Program-made: the position numbers and the translations under genes
DNA from: Gossypium raimondii
Lineage: Eukaryota; Streptophyta; Magnoliopsida; Malvales; Malvaceae
NCBI RefSeq assembly: GCF_025698545.1
Contig: NC_068569.1
Location: 9,920,001-9,984,000 of the forward strand
Length of the DNA: 64,000 bases
Direction: 5' to 3'
The notes under the pieces: generated by a model
Database searches by the model: none
The model's input: only the letters and a program-made list of their open reading frames with translations
What the model was told of the DNA's origin: nothing
In this document: positions 34,515-46,180 of the stretch, in pieces
Numbering within the stretch: position 1 is the first letter of the stretch
Layout of the letters: every line of letters starts with the position of its first letter

Positions 34515-35740
34515 CTCCATCAATTGTATATATTAATAATGTTGTTGATTGATATAATGTTACAAATTAACTTGACATATGTAAAGCCCATATTTCACCC
34601 AGGCCCGAAATAAAACCAAAACATAAACAGTCAAAAAATAATAGCAGTCCATGTACAACTGGCCAAAATAGCCCAAATTTTAAAACCCTAAACGGCCTTC
34701 ACCCATGTTGCACCAAAATGGCAAAGCTTTCTACCAATTGACTCCACAGACCTGCAAGCAACATGAAAAAGAAATAGAAGCAGCGTAAAAGAGAAGAAAC
34801 AGTGAAAAAATAAAAAAAAAGCATTGGTGTTTCGGCTTTATAATTCAGAAACCAAACGATGTAAAGGGGGGAGGATATTGTATGAAAATATTCGAAAAAT
34901 AAAAAACAAAAACTTTGAGGTGATTACTGTTTTTTTTATCTGTTGCCTTGTTTATTTTGATATTTTTTATTTCTAAGTATAGAAGAATAAAAGAAAGGAA
35001 AGGGGGTTTACCTGCACCGCGCCGGAGAAGGAGAAGCCGAATAGTTTCCCTTCGGTTCTAGGGTTCGTGGCCACTTTTCAAAGGATTCAACCTTGAATTT
35101 GGGTTATAGGGGTGACGAGCTTTAAGCGGGGCTAAGAAAGGCCCGATTTTGCACCTCCATCCGCCGCTTGCGGCGGAGCTACTGCCGAGGTGCGCCGGAG
35201 CTCGAGAGAGAGAGCTTTCTTTCTGTTTTTTTTTCTGAAAATAAAGGATAAAATGTTTTTTTGTTGATTTTTTTGTATTTATAAGGTGTAAAAAATGACG
35301 TCGTTTTGGACCTTAGCATCAGTGGCCAAAACGGCGCCGTTTAGCATAAAACCCAAGGCCGACCCGAGTTCGACCCGACCCGGAGATCAAATCCGCGTGT
35401 TTCCATACTAATGAGATATTTTCTTGGCGAGTCCTTCTGGTTCTCTCATGGTTTCGATTCTGTCCTTTTTTTATTTTTCTATTTTACCACATAATTTTAG
35501 TTCTCTTTCAATTTAGTCCTTCGTACGCTGCCCCCCAGCGTAAGACGCGTGTGCAGGTTTGGGTTTTATTGCCTATTTGGACCCCGTCAGTTGTCACGCA
35601 TATCATTTTGGTCCTTTTTCTCTTATTTGTTACTGATTTACCCTAAAAACTTTGTCTGGTTTCATTTTAGTCCTCCGTTTGTTATTTTAATTATTCTATT
35701 ACTAAATTAATTATTTTAATACTGTCATTATTATATAATA

Positions 35741-38700
35741 TGTAATACCTCAAACCCGACCTAAACATTAGGGCCAAATCTGGTGATGTCATATTGTAAC
35801 ACCTCTTACCCGTATTCAACGCTGGAATAGGGTATGAGGCATTACTAGAATAAATACACTTATATACATATTAAACCGAGTTATAAAATTTCATCCAAAT
35901 TAAAAACTTTCAAATTATTATCTTCGAGTCGCTAATTAGGGTATACGAGTCCCAATACATACCCATTCATATGCTCAATATATTCGTTAAATCGATCCAA
36001 TATTGAAGAATCCACTTTATGTCAGAATCAATATTAATAACAATCATAAATCTTTTCATGTTAATTTCATATATCACTTACCGAACTTCGAATGTTAATT
36101 TACAAATATGTAATTCAACGACACATTCGATATACACAATGTTTAATTGATGAAATCATTTAATTGAGCTAAATTTCATGTTCATTCCAAATTTTCTTCT
36201 AAATCCATAAATGCTTCCACTTACTATTTACCTAATCAATTTCTCGAACCAAGCTATCACACAACAATAATACATCACCTGTGCTTCATTAATTCAATAT
36301 TCAATTCTTATCACCATTAAATCCATGTCATTCGAATACTTAAAGTTTATTCAAGCATATATTATTATGTTTCATATACCAAGCATATGTCAAAATTACG
36401 AATACACAATCAATTCATTTGTCATTTATTTGACTAGCAAATTAACCTCAAAATTTATAACATTCCATTACTTAAGATATGCCATAAAACACTCATTTAA
36501 CATAAACTAGCACCATGGCCGAATTTTCATTATGCTATTTATTACTCTTTTTCTGAATCACATAGCAAAATATTACAAATATGTATATATTTGAATACTA
36601 TAATTATGCATCAACTTACCAACATGAGTTAATTCATGAGTCACTCATGACATCACTTCATGCCAAATATACCACACACATATGCTATGAAACTTTATTT
36701 TCTCTCATGAGCTTACCATGACCAATAATGCACCAATATAAACATCACTCCTATTTCAACGTTTATTGATTATAATCAGGCATATAACCAATTATACACA
36801 ATTCATTCATATACTTTATTGTCTCCTCCTCCTCTCCATCCCACATCCTTTATGTATATAACATGCTCAAATAACATTATACATAATTTCACTATTCACT
36901 TATATTTAAATTCAAAGCTGTCTATTTGAGTCAGAGTCACTAAATCATTTTTATCTGGAGTTAGAGAGCTTCAAATTAAGATCTGTTAATTTTCCCCAAA
37001 ACTAGAATCACATATATTCTCACCATAAAATTTTCAGAATTTTTTACTTGGCCAATCAGTACAGTTTATTCTTTAAAGTCACCACTTTTTCACTACTCAA
37101 CATCTCTGACCTCTCTTCACTAAAAATCAATTATCTCATTGTACAGAATTCAGATGATATTTCCGTTTCTTTCCTTTAAAAATAGACTCATTAAGGATTC
37201 TAAGCATATAAACTATAACTCATAATTATTTTTTTACAATTTTTAATTATTTCCCAAAGTCAGAACAGGGGATTCTGAAATCAAATATCTCAAAATATAT
37301 AACTTTTTTGCTTGCTCTGTTTATTTTATGTAAAAATAGACTCATTAAGATTTCATTTCATATCTTATTCACTCTCTAATTCAATTTTCACCAATTTTGG
37401 TGATTTTTCAAAGTCACACAACTGTTGCTGTCTAAACTGTTTTGTTGTAAAATGTATTCTTTCATAATTTCAGTTTTTCACTAGCTCAATTCCATTGAAT
37501 TTTTTTTTCACATCTCATTCCAATAGTTCATTTCAATTCATATACAATTCATTCAATTTATCACTATATTCAAAGCAATCTAATTTCTCATTTCCAATTT
37601 CAAGTCAATCTTCAATTCAATTCCACATATATATTCATCACTCAATTACACTTAGTCAATTTCCCGATGAACACTTCGGAATAATAACAGATACACGGTG
37701 GAATCAACACATAGCAGCCACCTTATAATAAATGATACCCGGTTCACATAGTAGCCTGCACATAGTACTACACACGTGATCGAAGTTATTCGGTACGCAT
37801 AGTAGCCTGCACATAGTACTACACATGCGACCTATCATTCCAGTACACGTAGTAGCCTGCACATAGTACTACACACGTGACCTAGCAACTTCACTCGTAT
37901 CTCTTTCATTTCAAAGGTTCAACCAGGAATTTTTACTTTTTCTCACTTTTTTTTTTACCAATCAATGTCAATTTCTCGTCTTTCTCGATTTATAATTACA
38001 CATTTAGCTTATATAACATTCACATTATTCAATCCAGTTCAAAAATAACATTTTTGCAAAATCACATTTTTGCAAAATTATATTTTTGCCCCTAAAGTTT
38101 CACGAAATTACAATTTTGCCCCTAGGTTCGGAAATTAAACTTTATTCCTTTTTCTTATGTTTTACAACACGCTGAACATTTTTACCTTCTATAGAAACAT
38201 CAAATTCTTGCTCTAACATGCACTTATGAACAATAATATTTTTTTACTGATTATGCCGTTTCACTTGTTTTCACTGAAAATCGCTTAGCAAAAATTGTTT
38301 AGCACAATTTCAAGCTTCATATTCTACCATAAAACATCAAAATAAACACATTTCACCTATGAGTATTTTTCCAAATATAAACCCTAGGTTAAATTATTAC
38401 TAGAATAAGCTAAATTAAGCTATCGAGACTTCAAAAACGTAAAAAAAATTAAAAACGGGGCTTAGAATCACTTAGTATGGAGATTAGAAGCTTGAAAACC
38501 CTAACCATGGCTTCCCCCTTGCTATTTTAGTTCATCATGGAGAAGATGGACAAATTTTTGGCCATTTTGGCCTTTTTAATTCTTTTAATTACTAAATGAC
38601 CAAAATGCCCCCAACTTAAAAATATCCTATTTCACTTATCTCTTATCCATTTTTGTCCAACAAGTGAACTAATCGTCTAATTGCCATTTAAGGACCTCCA

Positions 38701-38939
38701 TTTTAAAATTTCATAACAATTGGACACTTCTAACATGTAGAACTTAACTTTTGCACTTTTTACAATTTAGTTCTTTTAGCTAAATTGAGTGCCCAAACGT
38801 CGAAATTTTTGAACGAAATTTTTACGAAATCATTCTGTGAAATTTAGACCATAAAAATATAATAAAAAATAATTTTTCCTTATCAAATTTGTGGTCCCGA
38901 AACCATTGTTCCAACTAGGCCTAAAATCGAGCTGTTACA
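35741..38939 (+). mobile_element. Solo LTR B (3.2 kb), nested in LTR A
   Basis: Begins TGTAATACC and ends GCTGTTACA, with the 5-bp direct repeat TAATA on both sides (35736-35740 and 38940-38944). It has no internal coding region. A second LTR-start-like phrase, TGTAACACCTCTTACCCG, occurs 54 bp inside, matching the start of LTR D; so the first 54 bp may be an added or recombinant end. Same family as LTRs C and D (shared end TTTGTGGTCCCGAAACCA). Being inside LTR A, it is the younger of the pair. Confidence 0.8.
37725..37890. repeat. Three ~60-bp tandem subrepeats in LTR B
   Basis: The phrase AGTAGCCTGCACATAGTACT followed by ACACA(C/T)G(T/C)GA occurs three times with about 58-60 bp spacing. Such subrepeats are common inside long plant LTRs. 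Confidence 0.85.
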
Positions 38940-39018
38940 TAATATCAATAAATATTATATTATTATTACTATTATTACCAAGTACTTATGTACACCTTTT
39001 AATTCCAACTTTTATAAC

Positions 39019-39052
<34 letters not shown>

Positions 39053-40978
39053 TTTATAATATATATAAATACATGCACATATTTTACAATTCGTACATAC
39101 ACACATATACATCCTTTATGTTTTTACATGTATAAATACGTTTTTATAATATATATACATATACTTGCTCATATTATGTCATTAATCTGTCCTTTTTATT
39201 CATTTATTTTTATTATTGTTGCTCGTATTATTTTTATACTATCGCATTCATTATTTCTTTGTACGCGTATTAATATCGAGTTTTATTTCTACTATTTCAT
39301 GTTAGATTAATTTTATTCAATGCATAAATTATGATTTTTGAATAAGCAAAGCCTCGTGTTTAGATTCGAGAAGGTCGTACCCTAACTTACTGGGTTTCAA
39401 TTTTCACAATAAATCTAAATACACGAATCTTTTCAAATTCAAGTTTTAAACGATCTCGGGAATTAAGAAAAGATCGTGTCCTAACTTACCAGGCATGATC
39501 CCTTTTTTAAGTCCGAGATAATTAAATATCTTTTAAATAAGTAAATTTTTGGCATTCATTCGGGCATCGGGAATTCAAGACATTGTGTCCTAACTTACTA
39601 GATATAATTCTCTTTCTTGATTAATGTGAAATATGCCCTTTTTTTCTAAAATTTTCAACATTTCAATAAAGGATCGTATTTTAAACCTCTTTAAAGTTTT
39701 CAATCTTCGACACTAAGACATTAATTAATCAATTAGGTACCAATTTTGGGCGTTACGAGGGTGCTAATCCTTCCTCGTACGTAACCGACTCCCGAACCTG
39801 TTTTTCTGAATTTCGTAGACCAAAATTGTTGTTTTAATAAAATCAAATATTTTATTAAAAAAATCACTTTTCAAGGTGACCCGATCACACCTCATCAAAA
39901 AGGATTGGTGGCGACTACCATATTCGTTTTCATTTTCAAATCCAAGTCGACCCCGTTTTCACAAATAAATGGTGTCAACAACATAAACTTAGGATTGGCG
40001 ACACCATCATAATAAATAATAATATTCATTTAGTATTCTTAATATGATGTATTCATGTATTAAAATTTAATTTAATTAATTTTTTATTTTAATATCGCAT
40101 ATATTTCGCGTATTATTATTAAATATAATTTCAACCTATATTTTTTATTTTTAAATAAAAATTATATAAGAAATAGGTGGTTTAGCATATATAAGATTGC
40201 TTGAGGGAGTTTGTTGTAAGAATATAAGATTGCTTAAACTTTGGAACCGTTTGCATGTCTACGATTCAATTTCCTTTACGCTAGTAGAAAGTATCCAACA
40301 CTTTGCATCAATTCATTGCTTATGGGCCGATCCAAGTTTATTTACCATTATTTTCTCTTCTGCACCCATAGATTAATAAAGTGACAAAATTCGATCCTTT
40401 TCCTTTTTATATTTCTTCTTCCATTCCTTGCCCAATTGGGAAATTGGCTATTATTTTGTCCTCTAATAAACATGTAAGAGTTGACTACTAACAACAACAA
40501 CATTATTATTAATTTTGCATGAAAAGGTTGACAGATTGTGAGAGGTGGTGGGTAAATTCTTTACTTCATTGCATTCACAAATCTTATAACACATGTATCA
40601 CGAACATCGATTATAGAATCCCTTTTCTCAGTTATAAATACATTTATTGAAACCTCAAAGCAAGTCATACTGTCTATGGGGTGGGGATGTTGAGCCATGC
40701 ATTCCTTCGCATTTGAGGTTTCAGAGACAGTAGGGTTTATAGGTCTGTAGCCCCAAAGTTTGTGACTAATTAAGTAAGCTTATGAAATCTTCCCCAATAT
40801 ATTGCTTATTGTTAGGAAAAAAAAGGGTAGAGGTTCTGTCAAAACAGCTCAAGTTAGAAATGCTATAAATTGCATTAATTTAATCACATTGAAATGCGGT
40901 TGCAGGCAAGGTCTCCAAGGGCTCAAGCATCACACACATCTTTGGTGTAAATTTGTTGCATAACTAGCACCGCCCAGA

Positions 40979-42860
40979 ATGATAGTTACAAGTAAGTGCA
41001 TGCAACTGGAATTATATGTATCACAGCACCATTTATTCATTTTATTTGTTTATATTTGTTCGGCTCCTTGAATAGTTTTAGTCTTCCGCACGAGTGTGTC
41101 CATTTGAATGAATTAATTTCAATTTTAAACCAATTAAAATCCGAATTCTATTTATTGAAGATTATGATTTTGAATAGCATGAATCCTATTACATTTTGCG
41201 TTAAAAACCTAATTGAAACACAATATAAGCACATTAACACTTCCAAATAAATAAAATAATTGAATCTAGAGATAATAGTTTGTGGTACAAATATTTTTTT
41301 GATAAAACAGCATATGAGATAAATTTGTAATTCTCATTTTTAAAAGAAATTTCAATTTCTAGATTTGTATTACATAATGAATTCATGAAATCCAAATACA
41401 ATGTTTCTTTGCTTTGAAATTCAATCACAAATTTGGATTTGTGAATCCAAATCCAATCTGAGCTCGAAGCAAACTCTATTCGTCAAAAAATCAAATTTAT
41501 TACTTGAAAAGTAAGCATCCAAGAATCCTATTCTCATTTTTTACATATAATTAAATCCCAAATCTTTTGTTTAATTCCAGTTGCAAGCGCTCTGCTGTTC
41601 ATAGAGATCAAGGATGCAGCATTTTTGAGAACGTTGTCGCAGGTGATGCTATCGCTTTGGCTGAAATGGGAGCTCCGGGCAATGGTGGTCCTCAGCCTCA
41701 GTGTTCAACTTATATTGATAAAATTTGGGAATCGGCGGAAAAACAGCGGGAGACATCTAAAGATCGTCTCCCTCCTGGTGTGGACCATGTACCTGTTTGC
41801 GGATTGGTTGGCGACGGTGGCCTTGAGTACCCTCCTTAGAAGTAGAAAGGAGCAAATAACCAGTCCTCTGGTTATATTTTGGACTCCATTTTTGCTCTTG
41901 CATCTTGGTGGCCCCGATACCATCACTGCTTACTCATTGTCGGACAATGAACTGTGGCCTCGACACTTGTTCGGGCTGTGTTTTCAGGTTGGAGTGGCAC
42001 TCTATGTATATGTAAAGTTTTGGACTCTAACTGTAACAAAGCTCACCTATTTGGCCATTCCAATATTCATTGTTGGGATCATCAAGTATGGGGAGAGAGT
42101 TCGGGCTCTCTTCCAAGCCAGCAACGTTCGGTTTAGGAAATCTGTGTTTTCTACTGACAAAGCTTCGGAGCTGGAAGTTGAGCTTTCACAGGGGGCTTCA
42201 AAAAGCGATATCACACTGGAGGGCTATTTGGATACAAAACAAATTAAGGAGAAATATCGGTATCTTTATCGAGCATTTCTTTTGTTTCAGGTGTTCAGGC
42301 CCATGTTTTCGGATCTCAAGCTCAGAATTTACAATAAATTAGATTACATCTTTGAGTTGGGGGAGAATGTTGTTGCAGAAGAGGCCTTCAAAATTGTGGA
42401 GATTGAACTTGGGTTCCTCTATGATCTGCTGTATACCAAGATTCCTATAGTTATAACTCGAATCGGTGTGATTCTTCGCATTATTTCCTTGTCATTAATC
42501 ACTTCCACACTGATTGCCTTCTTGCTGGTGGTTGGGAAGCATGGATACTCCAAAGTTGACATTGGCATATCCTACTTGTTAATGGTTGGCGCCATCTTTC
42601 TTGAACTTTATTCGGCCTTCCTGCATCTTAGCTCGGATTGGGGAATCCACTGGTTGACTAGTCAAAACAACAGGCTTCTTAGGGCTGCTGGTTCTAACCA
42701 CACCTCATCAAAAAGGATTGGTGGCGACTACCATATTCGCTTTTCATTTTCAAATCCAAGTCGACCCGTTTTCACAAATAAATGGTGTCAACAACATAAA
42801 CTTAGGATTGGCGACACCATCATAATAAATAATAATATTCATTTAGTATTCTTAATATGA
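40979..42860 (+). pseudogene. DUF4220/DUF594 gene copy 1, 3'-truncated, chimeric end
   Basis: Exon 1 is only 13 nt (40979-40991, ATG ATA GTT ACA A) with donor GTAAGT. The intron ends TTAATTCCAG and exon 2 starts at 41581, giving MIVTIASALLFIEIKDAAFL. The DUF4220 part follows: SLWLKWELRAMVVLSLSVQL, a series of membrane segments (VWTMYLFADWLATVAL, FWTPFLLLHLGG, LTYLAIPIFIVGIIKYG) and later VDIGISYLLMVGAIFLELYS. At 42698 the gene stops after LLRAAGSN. The frame runs on into LTR A-derived and spacer DNA for about 54 codons, to a stop at 42860. The whole DUF594 C-terminal half is missing. The promoter has a TATA-like CTATAAATTG at about 40863. Function of the family is unknown; members are multi-pass membrane proteins expanded in plants. 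Confidence 0.8.
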
Positions 42861-43795
42861 TGTATTCATGTATTAAAATTTAATTTAATTAATTTTTATT
42901 TTAATATCGCATATATTTCAGATTATTATTAAATATAATTTCAACCTATATTTTTATTTTTAAATAAAATTATATAAGAAATAGGTGGTTTAGCATATAT
43001 AAGATTGCTTGAGGGAGTTTGTTGTAAGAATATAAGATTGCTTAAACTTTGGAACCGTTTGCATGTCTACGATTCAATTTCCTTTACGCTAGTAGAAAGT
43101 ATCCAACACTTTGCATCAATTCATTGCTTATGGGCCGATCCAAGTTTATTTACCATTATTTTTCTCTTCTGCACCCCATAGATTAATAAAGTGACAAAAT
43201 TCGATCCTTTTCCTTTTTTATATTTCTTCTTCCATTCCTTGCCCAATTGGGAAATTGGCTATTATTTTTGTCCTCTAATAAACATGTAAGAGTTGACTAC
43301 TAACAACAACAACATTATTATTAATTTTGCATGAAAAGGTTGACAGATTGTGAGAGGTGGTGGGTAAATTCTTTACTTCATTGCATTCACAAATCTTATA
43401 ACACATGTATCACGAACATCGATTATAGAATCCCCTTTTTCTCAGTTATAAATACATTTATTGAAACCTCAAAGCAAGTCATACTGTCTATGGGGTGGGG
43501 ATGTTGAGCCATGCATTCCTTCGCATTTGAGGTTTCAGAGACAGTAGGGTTTATAGGTCTGTAGCCCCAAAGTTTGTGACTAATTAAGTAAGCTTATGAA
43601 ATCTTCCCCAATATATTGCTTATTGTTAGGAAAAAAAAAAGGGTAGAGGTTCTGTCAAAAACAGCTCAAGTTAGAAATGCTATAAATTGCATTAATTTAA
43701 TCACATTGAAATGCGGTTGCAGGCAAGGTCTCCAAGGGCTCAAGCATCACACACATCTTTGGTGTAAATTTGTTGCATAACTAGCACCGCCCAGA

Positions 43796-45836
43796 ATGAT
43801 AGTTACAAGTAAGTGCATGCAACTGGAATTATATGTATCACAGCACCATTTATTCATTTTATTTGTTTATATTTGTTCGGCTCCTTGAATAGTTTTTAGT
43901 CTTCCGCACGAGTGTGTCCATTTGAATGAATTAATTTCAATTTTAAACCAATTAAAAATCCGAATTCTATTTATTGAAGATTATGATTTTGAATAGCATG
44001 AATCCTATTACATTTTGCGTTAAAAACCTAATTGAAACACAATATAAGCACATTAACACTTCCAAATAAATAAAATAATTGAATCTAGAGATAATAGTTT
44101 GTGGTACAAATATTTTTTTGATAAAACAGCATATGAGATAAATTTGTAATTCTCATTTTTAAAAGAAATTTCAATTTCTAGATTTGTATTACATAATGAA
44201 TTCATGAAATCCAAATACAATGTTTCTTTGCTTTGAAATTCAATCACAAATTTGGATTTGTGAATCCAAATCCAATCTGAGCTCGAAGCAAACTCTATTC
44301 GTCAAAAAAATCAAATTTATTACTTGAAAAGTAAGCATCCAAGAATCCTATTCTCATTTTTTACATATAATTAAATCCCAAATCTTTTGTTTAATTCCAG
44401 TTGCAAGCGCTCTGCTGTTCATAGAGATCAAGGATGCAGCATTTTTGAGAACGTTGTCGCAGGTGATGCTATCGCTTTGGCTGAAATGGGAGCTCCGGGC
44501 AATGGTGGTCCTCAGCCTCAGTGTTCAACTTATATTGATAAAATTTGGGAATCGGCGGAAAAACAGCGGGAGACATCTAAAGATCGTCTCCCTCCTGGTG
44601 TGGACCATGTACCTGTTTGCGGATTGGTTGGCGACGGTGGCCTTGAGTACCCTCCTTAGAAGTAGAAAGGAGCAAATAACCAGTCCTCTGGTTATATTTT
44701 GGACTCCATTTTTGCTCTTGCATCTTGGTGGCCCCGATACCATCACTGCTTACTCATTGTCGGACAATGAACTGTGGCCTCGACACTTGTTCGGGCTGTG
44801 TTTTCAGGTTGGAGTGGCACTCTATGTATATGTAAAGTTTTGGACTCTAACTGTAACAAAGCTCACCTATTTGGCCATTCCAATATTCATTGTTGGGATC
44901 ATCAAGTATGGGGAGAGAGTTCGGGCTCTCTTCCAAGCCAGCAACGTTCGGTTTAGGAAATCTGTGTTTTCTACTGACAAAGCTTCGGAGCTGGAAGTTG
45001 AGCTTTCACAGGGGGCTTCAAAAAGCGATATCACACTGGAGGGCTATTTGGATACAAAACAAATTAAGGAGAAATATCGGTATCTTTATCGAGCATTTCT
45101 TTTGTTTCAGGTGTTCAGGCCCATGTTTTCGGATCTCAAGCTCAGAATTTACAATAAATTAGATTACATCTTTGAGTTGGGGGAGAATGTTGTTGCAGAA
45201 GAGGCCTTCAAAATTGTGGAGATTGAACTTGGGTTCCTCTATGATCTGCTGTATACCAAGATTCCTATAGTTATAACTCGAATCGGTGTGATTCTTCGCA
45301 TTATTTCCTTGTCATTAATCACTTCCACACTGATTGCCTTCTTGCTGGTGGTTGGGAAGCATGGATACTCCAAAGTTGACATTGGCATATCCTACTTGTT
45401 AATGGTTGGCGCCATCTTTCTTGAACTTTATTCGGCCTTCCTGCATCTTAGCTCGGATTGGGGAATCCACTGGTTGACTAGTCAAAACAACAGGCTTCTT
45501 AGGGCTGCTGGTTCTAACTTGGTCCATTTTAGTAAGCCCAACAAGGGAATTCGAGCTATGGCACAACACAGCCTCCTAGATTATTGCCTCCAGCCCAGGA
45601 AACTGAAGCTTGCTAAAGTTTTAAACATCTTCGACCCTGAGGACAATGCCGAGAAGTACTTACACACCAGTTGGAAAGAGGTAGATCTTGAGCTGCAAAA
45701 ATTATGTACACCTTGCATGAAAAGGTTGACAGATTGTGAGAGGTGGTGGGTAAATTCTTTACTTCATTGCATTCACAAATCTTATAACACATGTATCACG
45801 AACATCGATTATAGAATCCCTTTTTCTCAGTTATAA
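43796..45836 (+). pseudogene. DUF4220/DUF594 gene copy 2, 3'-truncated, chimeric end
   Basis: Same structure as copy 1: exon 1 43796-43808 and exon 2 from 44401. It runs further than copy 1, through LVHFSKPNKGIRAMAQHSLL and AEKYLHTSWKEVDLELQK, before the junction at 45712. There the frame enters the promoter-proximal sequence of copy 3 and ends at 45836 (tail MKRLTDCERWWVNSLLHCIH then KSYNTCITNIDYRIPFSQL). All of DUF594 is absent. The upstream 1 kb, including the TATA-like element, is duplicated intact, so transcription is possible. Confidence 0.8.
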
Positions 45837-46180
45837 ATACATTTATTGAAACCTCAAAGCAAGTCATACTGTCTATGGGGTGGGGATGTTGAGCCATGCA
45901 TTCCTTCGCATTTGAGGTTTCAGAGACAGTAGGGTTTATAGGTCTGTAGCCCCAAAGTTTGTGACTAATTAAGTAAGCTTATGAAATCTTCCCCAATATA
46001 TTGCTTATTGTTAGGAAAAAAAAAAGGGTAGAGGTTCTGTCAAAAACAGCTCAAGTTAGAAATGCTATAAATTGCATTAATTTAATCACATTGAAATGCG
46101 GTTGCAGGCAAGGTCTCCAAGGGCTCAAGCATCACACACATCTTTGGTGTAAATTTGTTGCATAACTAGCACCGCCCAGA

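Larger units (their letters stand above)
34580..39980 (+). mobile_element. Solo LTR A (outer), interrupted by solo LTR B
   Basis: Starts TGTAAAGCCCATATTTCACC, ends TGGTGTCAACA, and is flanked by the 5-bp direct repeat ACATA (34575-34579 and 39981-39985). After removing LTR B and its duplicated TAATA, about 2.2 kb remain. There is no primer-binding site region, gag or pol between the duplications, so it is a fossil left by LTR-LTR recombination. The GGTGGCGACT-rich 3' part recalls long-LTR Ty3/Gypsy elements of cotton (from memory). Its last 85 bp were copied again at 42699, so the insertion is older than the gene triplication. Confidence 0.82.

Noticed and set aside
37725-37890. Regular ~60-bp direct repeats, considered as a CRISPR-like array.
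   Set aside because: Plant nuclear LTR context; repeats are contiguous minisatellite units without repeat/spacer structure.
38891-39310. 139-residue hydrophobic open frame.
   Set aside because: AT-rich read-through of LTR A/B junction sequence with a TA microsatellite; not a gene.
39986-40030. TTGGCGACACC after LTR A, considered as the start of an internal retroelement region.
   Set aside because: The matching ACATA duplication ends the element at 39980; no further internal sequence follows.
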